A DNA stretch of 64,000 bases from IMG/VR virus record IMGVR_UViG_3300030041_000009, positions 124,001 through 188,000 of that record. The stretch is one strand, 5' to 3'. Of this stretch, positions 9,387-18,344 are shown one piece after another. The notes under the pieces are model-generated. The model was not told where the DNA came from. It did not search any database and worked only from the letters and a program-made list of their open reading frames with translations. Positions within the stretch are counted from its first letter, which is position 1, and the number at the start of each line of letters is the position of its first letter. The stretch is from a virus. A program made the translations under genes and the position numbers.

Positions 9387-11339
9387 ATGGTAAATAATAA
9401 CATTATTAGTGTTAAAGCTAAAAGAAATTTAATTAATGGTCAACTTACTAAAAATAATAAACCATACGTAAGAAAATTTGATTTTAGTCGTTATAGCAAT
9501 GATCAATTAGTTGATGCTTTATATAGTAAGAAATGGAATACTAATCGAAAAAAAGCACTTATTGCAATTAATAAATTAATAGATATTAGAATTAAAAATG
9601 ATAAATGTACTAAATATGATATTGAAAATCTAAAAGATATTGTATATAATAAAAAACACCAATTAATAAAATCTGCTAATAGTAATAGTAAAACAACTAC
9701 CACCACCACAACTATTCCAGCAAATACTAATTTAGCTCATAGTATAAAATTTCGTATTAATAAATTGATTTCTGAAATATATCGTCTAACTGGCATCAAA
9801 TTAGAAAAATTAAATAGAACTGATAATATTAATGATAAATCACACGTATTTGATGATCAGATTTTTGCATCATTAAGTTGCATATATAATATGTTATCAT
9901 CAAAACTTAATTCAAAACATAGTAGGTATAATATGTTAACTGCAGAAACTCAAGCAGGTAAAACTGGTGTTGTACGTAATATAATATATTTATTAGAAAC
10001 TTATCAAGAATTAAGAGAATATCTAAATTTGAAATTTAGAAGTAGTGTATTAATAACTCCAATGTGTGATAATTCAAATAAAGAACAATTAAAAACTGAC
10101 ATATCTCATGGAGAGTGTCGGCAAGATGATCAAAAAATATTAAAGAGGAATGGTATTATGCATAATCCAGATTTAATTCGTTGGTCAAGAAAAAATAAAG
10201 TAGGTGATTTAAATAATTGTATTATATTTATTGATGAAGCTCATTTAGCATCAAATGTTGATAGTGCTATGAATAGTTATCTTCAAAAAAATGGTATAAA
10301 TTTAAATGGTTCAACTGATTTATCAAAAAAAAATATTTTCTTATTTTCTATATCAGCAACTCCGTATGAAGAACATGTTGGTAATATTTTATATAAAAGA
10401 AAGAACACTATTGAATTATCTCACGGACCTAATTACAAAGGCTTAGAATATTTTTTAAAAAATAATTTTTTAAGAGAATCATTTGATTTATCAACAACAG
10501 AAGGTGAAAAACATTTTATAAATGAAGCAGAAAGCTTTAATAATAAAATAGGATATTATATTGTTAGAATAAATAAAAATACAAATACAAATAATCTAAT
10601 ACCTGATGGATTTAAAACTTTGACATATTATGAGAAAGATAAAGAAGTTATTAATGATGTATTAAAAAATGCACCAGATGCTCCTACCATAATATTTATT
10701 AAGGAGAAAATGAAGCAATCATATCAATTAGAGAAAGAAAATATTGTAATGTTATTTGATAGAACTACAGTTAATGATTCTACATATAGAACAAGTTTTA
10801 TTGTTCAAAGTTTTGCAGGTAGATCATGTGGATATCATAATTATAATTTTATAATTTATACAGAAATAAAACACATCAAACTTCATCTTTCATATTTAAA
10901 AAATAAATATAATGTTCCTCCATGTAAACATGTAATTAAGAAAAATAAATTTAATTTTAAAAATGGTATAAAAGAACAAGCTTCATCATATAGTGATCAA
11001 AATGATTCATCACATACAAATGATTTTTCATTAAAAATTGTACATAATACACCGAATGAAGGTTATATAGAATTAAATAATAATATCATAACAATATATT
11101 TAGATAAAGATAAAAATTTAGTATTATCTAAAAAATCAAAAGTAGAAACAAATTTTCTTGCATCATATATTGAAGATTATGTTGTTATTTCTGATATTAA
11201 AACTCCTTGTGCAAATTTAATTGATGTAAAAAATGCATTAACATATTACTGTCAACTTATATCATCAAAAATAACAATAAATGATATTAAAACTAAAAAT
11301 GGTAAAAAATTTATTGATTTATTAGAATTTGAATTTTAA
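9387..11339 (+). CDS. SF2 helicase-like ATPase
   Basis: This 650-residue protein has Walker A AETQAGKTG (about 184-192), DEAH box IFIDEAHLAS (about 279-288), motif III SISATPYE (about 320) and a motif VI-like SFAGRSCGY (about 475). The N-terminal 110 residues are basic and lead into a poly-Thr linker (KTTTTTTTIP, about 105-115). The family resembles phage or restriction-type SF2 ATPases, but no exact match is recognised. It follows cas3 with its own promoter and terminator, so a role in the CRISPR pathway is possible but not shown. Confidence 0.75.
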   Translation: MVNNNIISVKAKRNLINGQLTKNNKPYVRKFDFSRYSNDQLVDALYSKKWNTNRKKALIAINKLIDIRIKNDKCTKYDIENLKDIVYNKKHQLIKSANSNSKTTTTTTTIPANTNLAHSIKFRINKLISEIYRLTGIKLEKLNRTDNINDKSHVFDDQIFASLSCIYNMLSSKLNSKHSRYNMLTAETQAGKTGVVRNIIYLLETYQELREYLNLKFRSSVLITPMCDNSNKEQLKTDISHGECRQDDQKILKRNGIMHNPDLIRWSRKNKVGDLNNCIIFIDEAHLASNVDSAMNSYLQKNGINLNGSTDLSKKNIFLFSISATPYEEHVGNILYKRKNTIELSHGPNYKGLEYFLKNNFLRESFDLSTTEGEKHFINEAESFNNKIGYYIVRINKNTNTNNLIPDGFKTLTYYEKDKEVINDVLKNAPDAPTIIFIKEKMKQSYQLEKENIVMLFDRTTVNDSTYRTSFIVQSFAGRSCGYHNYNFIIYTEIKHIKLHLSYLKNKYNVPPCKHVIKKNKFNFKNGIKEQASSYSDQNDSSHTNDFSLKIVHNTPNEGYIELNNNIITIYLDKDKNLVLSKKSKVETNFLASYIEDYVVISDIKTPCANLIDVKNALTYYCQLISSKITINDIKTKNGKKFIDLLEFEF

Positions 11340-11346
11340 TAAATTA

Positions 11347-11376
11347 TAAAAAAAGAAGATTATATCTTCTTTTTTT
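11347..11376 (+). terminator. Rho-independent terminator
   Basis: An AAAAAAGAAGAT arm pairs with ATCTTCTTTTTTT, 8 nt after the helicase stop codon. Confidence 0.8.
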
Positions 11377-11397
11377 GCGTAATTAAATAATTTATAG

Positions 11398-11405
11398 TAC
11401 CTTTG
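11398..11405 (+). promoter_or_regulatory. Bacteroidota-type promoter
   Basis: TACCTTTG matches TAnnTTTG, and a TTG-containing stretch lies about 20 nt upstream. It would transcribe the genes at 11476 and 11934. Confidence 0.65.
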
Positions 11406-11475
11406 TACTTTAAATATATAATTAATATTTTAATCAAGTAAAATATTAATATATATGAATAAATAAATTTTAGAT

Positions 11476-11931
11476 ATGTACATATATAATTATGAATTAT
11501 TTAAAGAAGCAAGATTTTCAGATGTATATAAAAATATAGATTCTGAAATTTCCTATAATAATTCAAGTGATTATTCTGATGAATTTATAAAATATAAAAC
11601 AATTTCAGCAAGAATAAATAATAAAAAAATTAGAATATCTATTTTATGGAATGATTCTTTATTACATGATTTGAAAGGTAGAATAGAAAAAAGAACTAAT
11701 TTAAAAAGTATTAAAGAATTAAATAAATTAATTGGAGATGGAATAGAAGAATTATATACTACACATTTAATAGGAGCTATGATGAATGGTAAATATTCAT
11801 TATGGTTTTCTGAATATAATTTTTCCGTTGTTGTAATCAAAAATGATAATACAATAAAAATAATTACTATTTTACCAGGAATTAATACCAATAATGTTAT
11901 AAAAACAATAGAATTAAAATCAACTATATAA
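11476..11931 (+). CDS. Uncharacterised 151-residue protein
   Basis: A mixed alpha/beta protein with hydrophobic strands near the C-terminus (FSVVVIKNDN, IKIITILPG). No family was recognised. A dedicated promoter and a second small gene 2 nt downstream suggest a two-gene operon. The small two-gene layout recalls toxin-antitoxin pairs, but nothing in the sequence proves that. Confidence 0.75.
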   Translation: MYIYNYELFKEARFSDVYKNIDSEISYNNSSDYSDEFIKYKTISARINNKKIRISILWNDSLLHDLKGRIEKRTNLKSIKELNKLIGDGIEELYTTHLIGAMMNGKYSLWFSEYNFSVVVIKNDNTIKIITILPGINTNNVIKTIELKSTI

Positions 11932-11933
11932 TT

Positions 11934-12185
11934 ATGAATATATTAGAATCAAAAGAAAAATTAAGAAAATATTGTGAAAATGTTTATTATTTTAATGATG
12001 ATAAAAAATGGTGTTTTTTTTATGATGAAAATGAAAATGATACGGAATCAATTTCAATTCAAAATAAAGTAAAGAAGTTAATAGAATCATTAAATAGTGG
12101 AGATTTGAAATACTTAGATATGGATATAGAAAATGATTTATATGACATGCTAAGTGATGATATTGAATGCTTGAGTTCTAATTAA
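11934..12185 (+). CDS. Small acidic protein, partner of the gene at 11476
   Basis: An 83-residue, strongly acidic protein with a helical C-terminal half. It begins 2 nt after the preceding stop, so the two are probably co-transcribed. No family was recognised. Confidence 0.7.
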   Translation: MNILESKEKLRKYCENVYYFNDDKKWCFFYDENENDTESISIQNKVKKLIESLNSGDLKYLDMDIENDLYDMLSDDIECLSSN

Positions 12186-12222
12186 TTATTAACTACAATT
12201 AACCAAAAAAATCTATTTTTTA

Positions 12223-12254
12223 TTTGTCCAATTAAATGTTTTTTTATATCTTTG
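12223..12254 (+). promoter_or_regulatory. Consensus Bacteroidota promoter (TTTG, 20-nt spacer, TATCTTTG)
   Basis: TTTG at 12223-12226 and TATCTTTG at 12247-12254 form a textbook Bacteroidota pair. The expected transcript start is near 12261 and the next ATG is at 12286. Confidence 0.8.
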
Positions 12255-12285
12255 CATATAAAAATATTAATAAAAACATTTAAAC

Positions 12286-13044
12286 ATGGAAAAAACACAA
12301 ATTGAACAAAGAGTTGAACACGTAGCAGGTTCAAAGATTAAAACTAGATGGACAAAAAATGATGTCATTATAGCTTTTTTATATACTAAATTTACATTAA
12401 GAAAGGTTGGAGTAACTGATGATGATACTCAACTTGAAAGTTTTGTTAATGAATATATTGGTTCAATTGCGAATTCAATAAAAATGGAAGCATTAAATAT
12501 AAAATATGCATTGTGCATAAAACATAACGAAAAAGTAGAAGGATTAGCACATTATTCAAAAATACAAGAAGAAGTTGTAAATGAATATGATAAATGTGAT
12601 GAAAATGAATTAGCAGAAATTGTAAACTTAATATTAGATAATATGACCGAAGAAGAAAAAAAGATTAATTTATCAATTGCAGAAGGTATAAATGCAGAAC
12701 TTAATGCAGAAAAAGAAAAACATAGGTTAGAAGTTCTTGCAAAAAAAGAAGAGAAAAAAAGAAAAGCTCTTGTTAAGAAAGCTCAGAAAGAAAAATATGC
12801 TAAATTATCAGGAGATTGTAAACCAATGACATTTAAACAAATGAATCCTTCAAAAGTAGCATATGTTCAAACTGTTGTTAATAATGTATTTGCTAGTATC
12901 GGAGATGTTCTTGATCATAAAGCATATGGTAAAGGCGCAGTAAAAGAAATAGATGGTAATAGACTTACTATAAATTTTCGTGATAGTAAAATAGGCAGTA
13001 AGGTTATGTTATTTGATGAAAAGTTTTTTATTTTTTCAGAATAA
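12286..13044 (+). CDS. Phage protein with UvrD-C/Tudor-like tail, paralog 1
   Basis: This 252-residue protein has three parts. An N-terminal domain (about 15-85) carries KTRWTKNDVIIAFLYTKF and FVNEYIGS..NSIKMEALNIKYAL. A charged coiled linker spans about 140-185. The C-terminal domain (about 205-250) reads GDVLDHKAYGKGAVKEI and resembles the small SH3/Tudor-like module at the end of UvrD/PcrA helicases that binds RNA polymerase. The whole layout recurs at 15541. RNA polymerase binding is inference. It has its own strong promoter and a terminator after the stop codon. Confidence 0.7.
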   Translation: MEKTQIEQRVEHVAGSKIKTRWTKNDVIIAFLYTKFTLRKVGVTDDDTQLESFVNEYIGSIANSIKMEALNIKYALCIKHNEKVEGLAHYSKIQEEVVNEYDKCDENELAEIVNLILDNMTEEEKKINLSIAEGINAELNAEKEKHRLEVLAKKEEKKRKALVKKAQKEKYAKLSGDCKPMTFKQMNPSKVAYVQTVVNNVFASIGDVLDHKAYGKGAVKEIDGNRLTINFRDSKIGSKVMLFDEKFFIFSE

Positions 13045-13073
13045 TTATTATTTATAATCGTTATATTAATATA

Positions 13074-13102
13074 AAAAGAGAAGATTTATTCTTCTCTTTT
13101 TT
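13074..13102 (+). terminator. Rho-independent terminator
   Basis: AAAGAGAAGA pairs with TCTTCTCTTT across a short loop and is followed by a T run, about 30 nt after the preceding stop. Confidence 0.8.
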
Positions 13103-13150
13103 GTTATACAAATTTTTTTGATTATCTTTATAAGATAATAAATAAATAAT

Positions 13151-13504
13151 ATGAAAAAAATGTATATGATTTTTATTTCTGTGTGTGTAATATTTATGCT
13201 ATGCTTATGTAAGAATGATAAAAATAAAATAGAAAAATCTATTATAGTTTCTCTAAAATCTCAAATTAATGAGTATAATAATGGTAATTTGAATATAATA
13301 AATTATGAAAATGTGAAACATTCAAAAGTAAATGATAGCATAAGATATTATATTTTAAATTATAATAGTGTTGATATATATGGATTTAAAGATGAAACTC
13401 ATACTGAAGGATATTTTAATATGAAAACTGGTGAAGATGTAACTGATGTCGAAAAAAATACAGATAATGAAACTAATAGATTTATAAATACTGAAATATA
13501 TTAA
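13151..13504 (+). CDS. Small putative lipoprotein
   Basis: 117 residues. The N-terminus is a short basic start followed by a hydrophobic stretch (IFISVCVIFMLCLC), like a signal peptide with lipobox-type cysteines near positions 18-20. The rest is polar. A near-consensus box (TATCTTTA) lies about 20 nt upstream. Phage lipoproteins sometimes block superinfection, but the function here is unknown. Confidence 0.65.
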   Translation: MKKMYMIFISVCVIFMLCLCKNDKNKIEKSIIVSLKSQINEYNNGNLNIINYENVKHSKVNDSIRYYILNYNSVDIYGFKDETHTEGYFNMKTGEDVTDVEKNTDNETNRFINTEIY

Positions 13505-13519
13505 TATGATATTAAAAAA

Positions 13520-13888
13520 GTGTTGAAAAAAAATTTAAATAAAGATGAGAAAGAAATATATGATCTTGTTAAACGATTAAAATATGGTAGAATATCAGCA
13601 TTCACAACTAGAAATAAAAATAAAACAGAATTGATTGATTGGAGAATTTATCGTGATATCATAAATTCTGTAGTAATTGAAACTTGTTGTGGACGTTCGT
13701 GTATAAATAATAAACGTATATATTATGATATTAAATTTGTGTCTGAATATGATAATTATGGTAGTAAATTTTCAAATTTTGATATGATGTTAATTTATAT
13801 ATTAAATTGGTACAATGGGTGCATTGATGAATATATAACAATAATATCACGTAAGAAAAAATTAATTGAAATTGAAAAAGTAGAATAA
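13520..13888 (+). CDS. Uncharacterised 122-residue protein
   Basis: The frame opens with GTG at 13520, 15 nt after the preceding stop; the ATG at 13506 reaches a stop after six codons. It is basic, with CCGRSCIN in the middle. No family was recognised. The start choice is uncertain. Confidence 0.6.
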   Translation: MLKKNLNKDEKEIYDLVKRLKYGRISAFTTRNKNKTELIDWRIYRDIINSVVIETCCGRSCINNKRIYYDIKFVSEYDNYGSKFSNFDMMLIYILNWYNGCIDEYITIISRKKKLIEIEKVE

Positions 13889-13932
13889 TCATTATTATAG
13901 TTTTTTTATATATACTGTAAAAAATCAAATAT

Positions 13933-14175
13933 ATGAAATTATTTAATTGGTTTAAGAAAAAACCTATTCACATTGAATGTGATCAATATGAATATTGTCC
14001 GACATATTTAGCATATTTAGGTAAATATGGAAAAGATTCAGATGAAATTAAATTGTGTAAAAATTCAGAATCTAAATATTGTACTAAATATCATCTTATT
14101 AATCAAACTAAATGGATTGATATGACTGAAGAAGAAAGAATGAAATTGATTAAAGATGTTATAAATAAAATTTAA
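13933..14175 (+). CDS. Small Cys-containing protein
   Basis: 80 residues with an amphipathic start MKLFNWFKKKP and spaced cysteines (CDQYEYC, KLCKNSESKYC) that could bind metal. It ends in convergent 4-nt overlap with the minus-strand gene at 14172. The function is unknown. Confidence 0.65.
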   Translation: MKLFNWFKKKPIHIECDQYEYCPTYLAYLGKYGKDSDEIKLCKNSESKYCTKYHLINQTKWIDMTEEERMKLIKDVINKI

Positions 14176-14426
14176 TAATCTAAATCATTTGAATTTAATT
14201 TATCTATTTTGTCTTTTCTATCTTTTAATAAGAAATAATTATATTCATCTACAAATAATCTACAAGAATTATTATAGTCAACAATTTCATTAAAATATGG
14301 ACTATTTATATTATCACATGTTGTATGCTGATTATCTTGTTGATTACATTCTTTTAATATATCATCAAGAAATATTGATGTTTCTGAGTATTTTGAATAC
14401 ATGCAATTTAAACAATTATCATTCAT
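14172..14426 (-). CDS. Small Cys-containing protein
   Basis: 84 residues beginning NDNCLNCMYSK, with a CxxC motif and further cysteines. It is convergent with 13933, so the two Cys-rich genes face each other. The function is unknown. Confidence 0.65.
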   Translation of the reverse strand: MNDNCLNCMYSKYSETSIFLDDILKECNQQDNQHTTCDNINSPYFNEIVDYNNSCRLFVDEYNYFLLKDRKDKIDKLNSNDLDY

Positions 14427-14428
14427 AT

Positions 14429-15190
14429 TTAAAATTTTCTTTCACGTTCCATTCTTTTTAAAGTATCATATGGAGTTTCACCTTTTTTCATTTTATAATT
14501 ACAGCCAGTTGTACCACCTTTCCAGGTACCTTTCCTTTCACCTATATCATCACTAAATTCTATTTCAATGTCTTTACTTATTAATCTAGGAAACTTCAAC
14601 CAAGTGAACCATTTCCATCTCCATTCACGTTCTTGTACTCTAATTGTTGCTAAACAATTTTGTTCATCATCATATTTTGTGTTATATGTATACGGATATG
14701 TTTCTGAAAAAATAATATCTTTCCATTTGTTTTTATTCCAAAACTCCATATTTCTATTTTTCTTTGTTTCATTAATCCAAGTATCATTTTTAGCAAGGCA
14801 ACTTGTTCTTATCCATTCCCAATTCCAAGGTAAATAAAAAACTTTGTGTTTCATTCCACAACTAAACCATATTTTTCTTTCAAGAATATATACTCCATAT
14901 GTTGGCGCAGTACATTGATCGTAAAGAACCTTATCAAATTTTTTCTTTATTTTTATATTTTTATTAGATAAAATAGAAATTTTATCTTTTCTTTTTTCTT
15001 TAATATTTTTTTCAACTTCAACTTTTTTATAATGCTTCCAAGGTAAATATAAAAATAATTTACCCCAAATAAAATATATTTGAAGTATTGGCTTTGTATC
15101 ATAATATCCTGCTAAATGATATTGTATACTAAATCCACTCCACTCTGGAGTAAATTCAAAATATTTATTTTTAATTTCTTTTTTACTCAT
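14429..15190 (-). CDS. Conserved-looking Trp-rich phage protein
   Basis: 253 residues from the ATG at 15190; a TTG 6 nt upstream is the other possible start. It is very rich in Trp and aromatic residues: LFLYLPWKH, VFYLPWNWEWIRTSC, REWRWKWFTWLKFPR. The tail is GTWKGGTTGCNYKMKKGE followed by an amphipathic helix. I recall such proteins as common hypothetical proteins of large phages, without known function. It overlaps the upstream gene by 8 nt. Confidence 0.75.
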   Translation of the reverse strand: MSKKEIKNKYFEFTPEWSGFSIQYHLAGYYDTKPILQIYFIWGKLFLYLPWKHYKKVEVEKNIKEKRKDKISILSNKNIKIKKKFDKVLYDQCTAPTYGVYILERKIWFSCGMKHKVFYLPWNWEWIRTSCLAKNDTWINETKKNRNMEFWNKNKWKDIIFSETYPYTYNTKYDDEQNCLATIRVQEREWRWKWFTWLKFPRLISKDIEIEFSDDIGERKGTWKGGTTGCNYKMKKGETPYDTLKRMERERKF

Positions 15191-15470
15191 TATCAAGTTT
15201 TATTAATTTTAGTACTCTATTTACGACTATTATATTATTTGGTAATTTCATATTATATAATTTAGTTAAAGTTTCTTGTTTAAATTTAAATCCGTGGTGA
15301 TAAATATCAAATGAAATTTTTGCAAATTCATCACCTGCATTTATCCAATCTGTCCATTCTTCACCTGAATTATTAAGTCCGTAAGATATACATTGTCTAT
15401 ATAAATTTCTTAATGCTGTGCTATTTTTAAGATATTTAGCAAGCTCAGTTTCTTTTTCGTCGTATTCCAT
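15183..15470 (-). CDS. Uncharacterised 95-residue protein
   Basis: Mostly helical and acidic at the N-terminus, with SYGLNNSGEEWTDWINAGDEF in the middle. It is first in a three-gene minus-strand run with 14429 and 14172. No family was recognised. Confidence 0.7.
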   Translation of the reverse strand: MEYDEKETELAKYLKNSTALRNLYRQCISYGLNNSGEEWTDWINAGDEFAKISFDIYHHGFKFKQETLTKLYNMKLPNNIIVVNRVLKLIKLDNE

Positions 15471-15540
15471 TTTTTATATTAGTATAAAATATTTATTATG
15501 TTTTCAAAAAAATATATATACTAAAAAATAATAGTTAAAT

Positions 15541-16290
15541 ATGAGAAACTTGATAAGTTTTCAAAAAATGTTTGAATATGCCACAGGTGAAAAAATAAAA
15601 ACCAGATGGACAGAAAATGATGTAATTATAGCATTATATTATGAAAAATTTGGATTTAGTAAACTTGGTATTAAAGATGATAAAATTGAAAAATTTGTAA
15701 ATGAATATATTGGTTCAAATGAATCATCATTAAAAATGGAAGCATTGAACATAAGATATGCATTAGGATTAAAATATAATGAAGAACCAGAAGGATTATC
15801 TAGATTTTCAAAATTACATGTGAAAGTTATAAATGAATACGATAGTTTTTCTGAACCAGAATTAAGAGAAGTTGTAGAGAATATTATAGATAATACAACT
15901 GAATCTCAAATATTTAAGAATGTATCACAAGCAGAAAATCAAAGAAAAGAAGTTCTTAAAAGAAGAGAATCTAAAAGAAAGGCAAAAGAAATGAATCCAG
16001 GTAGAAGAATAGGAAGACCAAGTTCTAGTGATATAGAAATAAAAAATATACCAGTAGATGATTCAACTGATTCATATGGTAGACCAATATCAAAACTTAA
16101 TGATATAAAATCAGATGAACAATCATTTGTTCAAGTTGGTGATATTCTTAATCATAAAAAATTTGGTAGAGGAGATGTGATATCTGTTAATGGAAATTTA
16201 ATTGAAATAGATTTCTTTGAAAATGAATTAGGTACAAAAAAACTTATATTTAAACCTGAATTGTTCAACTGGACTCCTGATTTATTTTAA
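15541..16290 (+). CDS. Phage protein with UvrD-C/Tudor-like tail, paralog 2
   Basis: This 249-residue protein is paralogous to 12286. It shares KTRWTENDVIIALYYEKF, FVNEYIGSNESSLKMEALNIRYAL and the C-terminal GDILNHKKFGRGDVISV module (about 200-245). The linker differs and contains an RKAKEMNPGRRIGRPSS segment with an AT-hook-like GRP core. The tail recalls the RNA-polymerase-binding module of UvrD/PcrA. A role in DNA or RNA polymerase binding is inferred only. Confidence 0.7.
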   Translation: MRNLISFQKMFEYATGEKIKTRWTENDVIIALYYEKFGFSKLGIKDDKIEKFVNEYIGSNESSLKMEALNIRYALGLKYNEEPEGLSRFSKLHVKVINEYDSFSEPELREVVENIIDNTTESQIFKNVSQAENQRKEVLKRRESKRKAKEMNPGRRIGRPSSSDIEIKNIPVDDSTDSYGRPISKLNDIKSDEQSFVQVGDILNHKKFGRGDVISVNGNLIEIDFFENELGTKKLIFKPELFNWTPDLF

Positions 16291-16346
16291 AATGAACCTT
16301 TATAAATAACTATATAAATAAAAATTCAAAAAACAAAAGAATTATT

Positions 16347-17681
16347 ATGACACAAATAATCAAATTAAACAACCAACCTGATGACTTAATAAGTCAATTA
16401 AAAGATAAAGAATTATTAATATATGAAGATATTCAAGGATCTCAAGTATTTGTACAATGGGACGGAAATAAATTCTCAATAAGACCAAAATCAATTAATA
16501 ATACAGATCTAAATTTTGTAGATTTAGCTATACAAAAATATTATAATTTCGTATTTCAATATTTTTACACATTACCGGATTTTGTAACTAATTTATTATC
16601 AAAAACTTGGTGGTTTTGTTTTGAATATTTTCCAGATAATCAGCCAGGTAATATTGAATATAAGAAAATTCCGAAGAATAATTTAATATTAACGTGTATA
16701 GTTAAAGGTACAAAATATAAATATAATTACAATGAGATATTAGAATATGCTAAATTATTCAACGTAGATGCATTACCAGTGATATTTAAAGGTAAATTGA
16801 ATGATAAGCAGTTAGAGGTAATTAACTTGTTCTTACATACATCAAAAGAAGATTTAGATTATGTATATGGAGAATCTAATTTTGCATATTTTTTTTATAA
16901 GATATTAAATCCTCAATTAAACAATTCATTTTTAATGGATAGTTTCAATGATAATTTAGAAAAGATAATAGTTAGAATAAACGGAGATGATGAATTTTCA
17001 TTTGAGATATTAAATCCGTCGTATGAAAAAATGAATCTTGATAGTAGAACAGATTATTTAGAGAATTATTCGTTAATATTATTAAATTTCTTAGAATTTT
17101 TACAACTTATTAGTTTTGATAAAATAAAACTAAAAGAGATTACAAAAGAAGAATTATATATTGAATTAATTTCAGCAATATTTAATGATTATGTTGAGAA
17201 TATTACTAAAGAAATAAAAGATTGGAATTTATCAATACCTACATTTTTTTCAGAGGATAAATTTAAAATCAATACATTTTTATTGAAGAATGATAAAACA
17301 ATTGATTATATAAAATCTGATGATAAAATTGAGTATATTTTTAAACTTATATTGAGTTCATTTAATAAAAAATTAAAGAAGCCTATTGGCATTTTTAACG
17401 AAAAAACTTTAGAAATGTTTAATAGAGAAGTAGATAAAATTTCTATTTATTTGGATAATATGCTGAAAGTGAATCGTGAATATTTATTGAGAAATAATGA
17501 TTTATTGAATTTTAAAGATTATTTTAATGTTAATTTTAATACTGATTCAGAAAAAAATATTTATCCTGACGTAAAAAAATTAGGAGCAGAAATACCTTCA
17601 GGTGGAGAAAAAAAGAAAGAAAATCCTAAAGAAGAATTAAAAGGAGGTAAACCTTTTGATATAAAAAAAGGTAAATTTTAA
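16347..17681 (+). CDS. Degenerate nucleotidyltransferase/ligase-like protein
   Basis: 444 residues. The N-terminus (YEDIQGSQVFVQWDGNKFSIRPKS, about 25-50) resembles motif I of the ATP-ligase fold, but the catalytic KxDG position reads DIQG. Later FCFEYFPDNQP and PKNNLILTC resemble motif III and IV regions. The C-terminus (from about 415) is a Lys/Gly-rich tail. If the fold is right, this is a ligase-like pseudoenzyme, perhaps an RNA-end binder; the assignment is tentative. The next gene starts immediately after its stop. Confidence 0.5.
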   Translation: MTQIIKLNNQPDDLISQLKDKELLIYEDIQGSQVFVQWDGNKFSIRPKSINNTDLNFVDLAIQKYYNFVFQYFYTLPDFVTNLLSKTWWFCFEYFPDNQPGNIEYKKIPKNNLILTCIVKGTKYKYNYNEILEYAKLFNVDALPVIFKGKLNDKQLEVINLFLHTSKEDLDYVYGESNFAYFFYKILNPQLNNSFLMDSFNDNLEKIIVRINGDDEFSFEILNPSYEKMNLDSRTDYLENYSLILLNFLEFLQLISFDKIKLKEITKEELYIELISAIFNDYVENITKEIKDWNLSIPTFFSEDKFKINTFLLKNDKTIDYIKSDDKIEYIFKLILSSFNKKLKKPIGIFNEKTLEMFNREVDKISIYLDNMLKVNREYLLRNNDLLNFKDYFNVNFNTDSEKNIYPDVKKLGAEIPSGGEKKKENPKEELKGGKPFDIKKGKF

Positions 17682-18278
17682 ATGATAAAAACTAAGAGCA
17701 TAATAGTAACTAATGAAACATATAAAAAATATATCAGTAAATATAATACTGATAGAATAGATAGGTTTTTGAAAATTTATACATTTGAAAAATTTAATGA
17801 AAATATTATAATTGAATCATTTGATAAATTATATACAAATACTAAATATAGAGTTGAAAAGTTTAAATTTGATAAACAATATACAAATTATATACCTTCT
17901 AATGGATATAAAATATATTTTTTAACAAATTCTAACACTGAATATAGAATAGATTTAATTCCTATAAAAAATTACAATAAAGATATATCATCAGATTTTG
18001 TTTGGTATATATCTTTTACATTAAGTAAATATGATATTGATGATATAAATTATGAAGAATTAACTGGATTAAATGAAGAAAAAGAAGTTCTGCTTAGAAT
18101 TAGTGATATATTAAATAATTTTACAGTTGATAAAATATTTATAATAGGTAATACTTTTTTAGAAAAAAAGATATTATTATATAAAAAATTTATGATTTAT
18201 GTTTTTCCTAATTATAATATAAAAATTGACTATTGTAAAGGATTTATAGATAATAAAGGATTATATATTTGGAAATAA
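17682..18278 (+). CDS. Uncharacterised 198-residue phage protein
   Basis: It begins directly after the stop of 16347, so it is probably co-translated. A central stretch reads SDFVWYISFTLSKYD and then YEELTGLNEEKEVLLRISDIL. No named family was recognised. Pairing with the ligase-like protein suggests a shared function. Confidence 0.7.
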   Translation: MIKTKSIIVTNETYKKYISKYNTDRIDRFLKIYTFEKFNENIIIESFDKLYTNTKYRVEKFKFDKQYTNYIPSNGYKIYFLTNSNTEYRIDLIPIKNYNKDISSDFVWYISFTLSKYDIDDINYEELTGLNEEKEVLLRISDILNNFTVDKIFIIGNTFLEKKILLYKKFMIYVFPNYNIKIDYCKGFIDNKGLYIWK

Positions 18279-18344
18279 ATATAATTATTTTGATTAAATT
18301 TTAAACTTATTCAAATTATTATAATATAAAAAAGAAAAAAGATT

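Noticed and set aside
11476-12185. Calling the two-gene operon a toxin-antitoxin pair
   Set aside because: Size and spacing fit, but no toxin or antitoxin motif can be seen, so it is left as uncharacterised.
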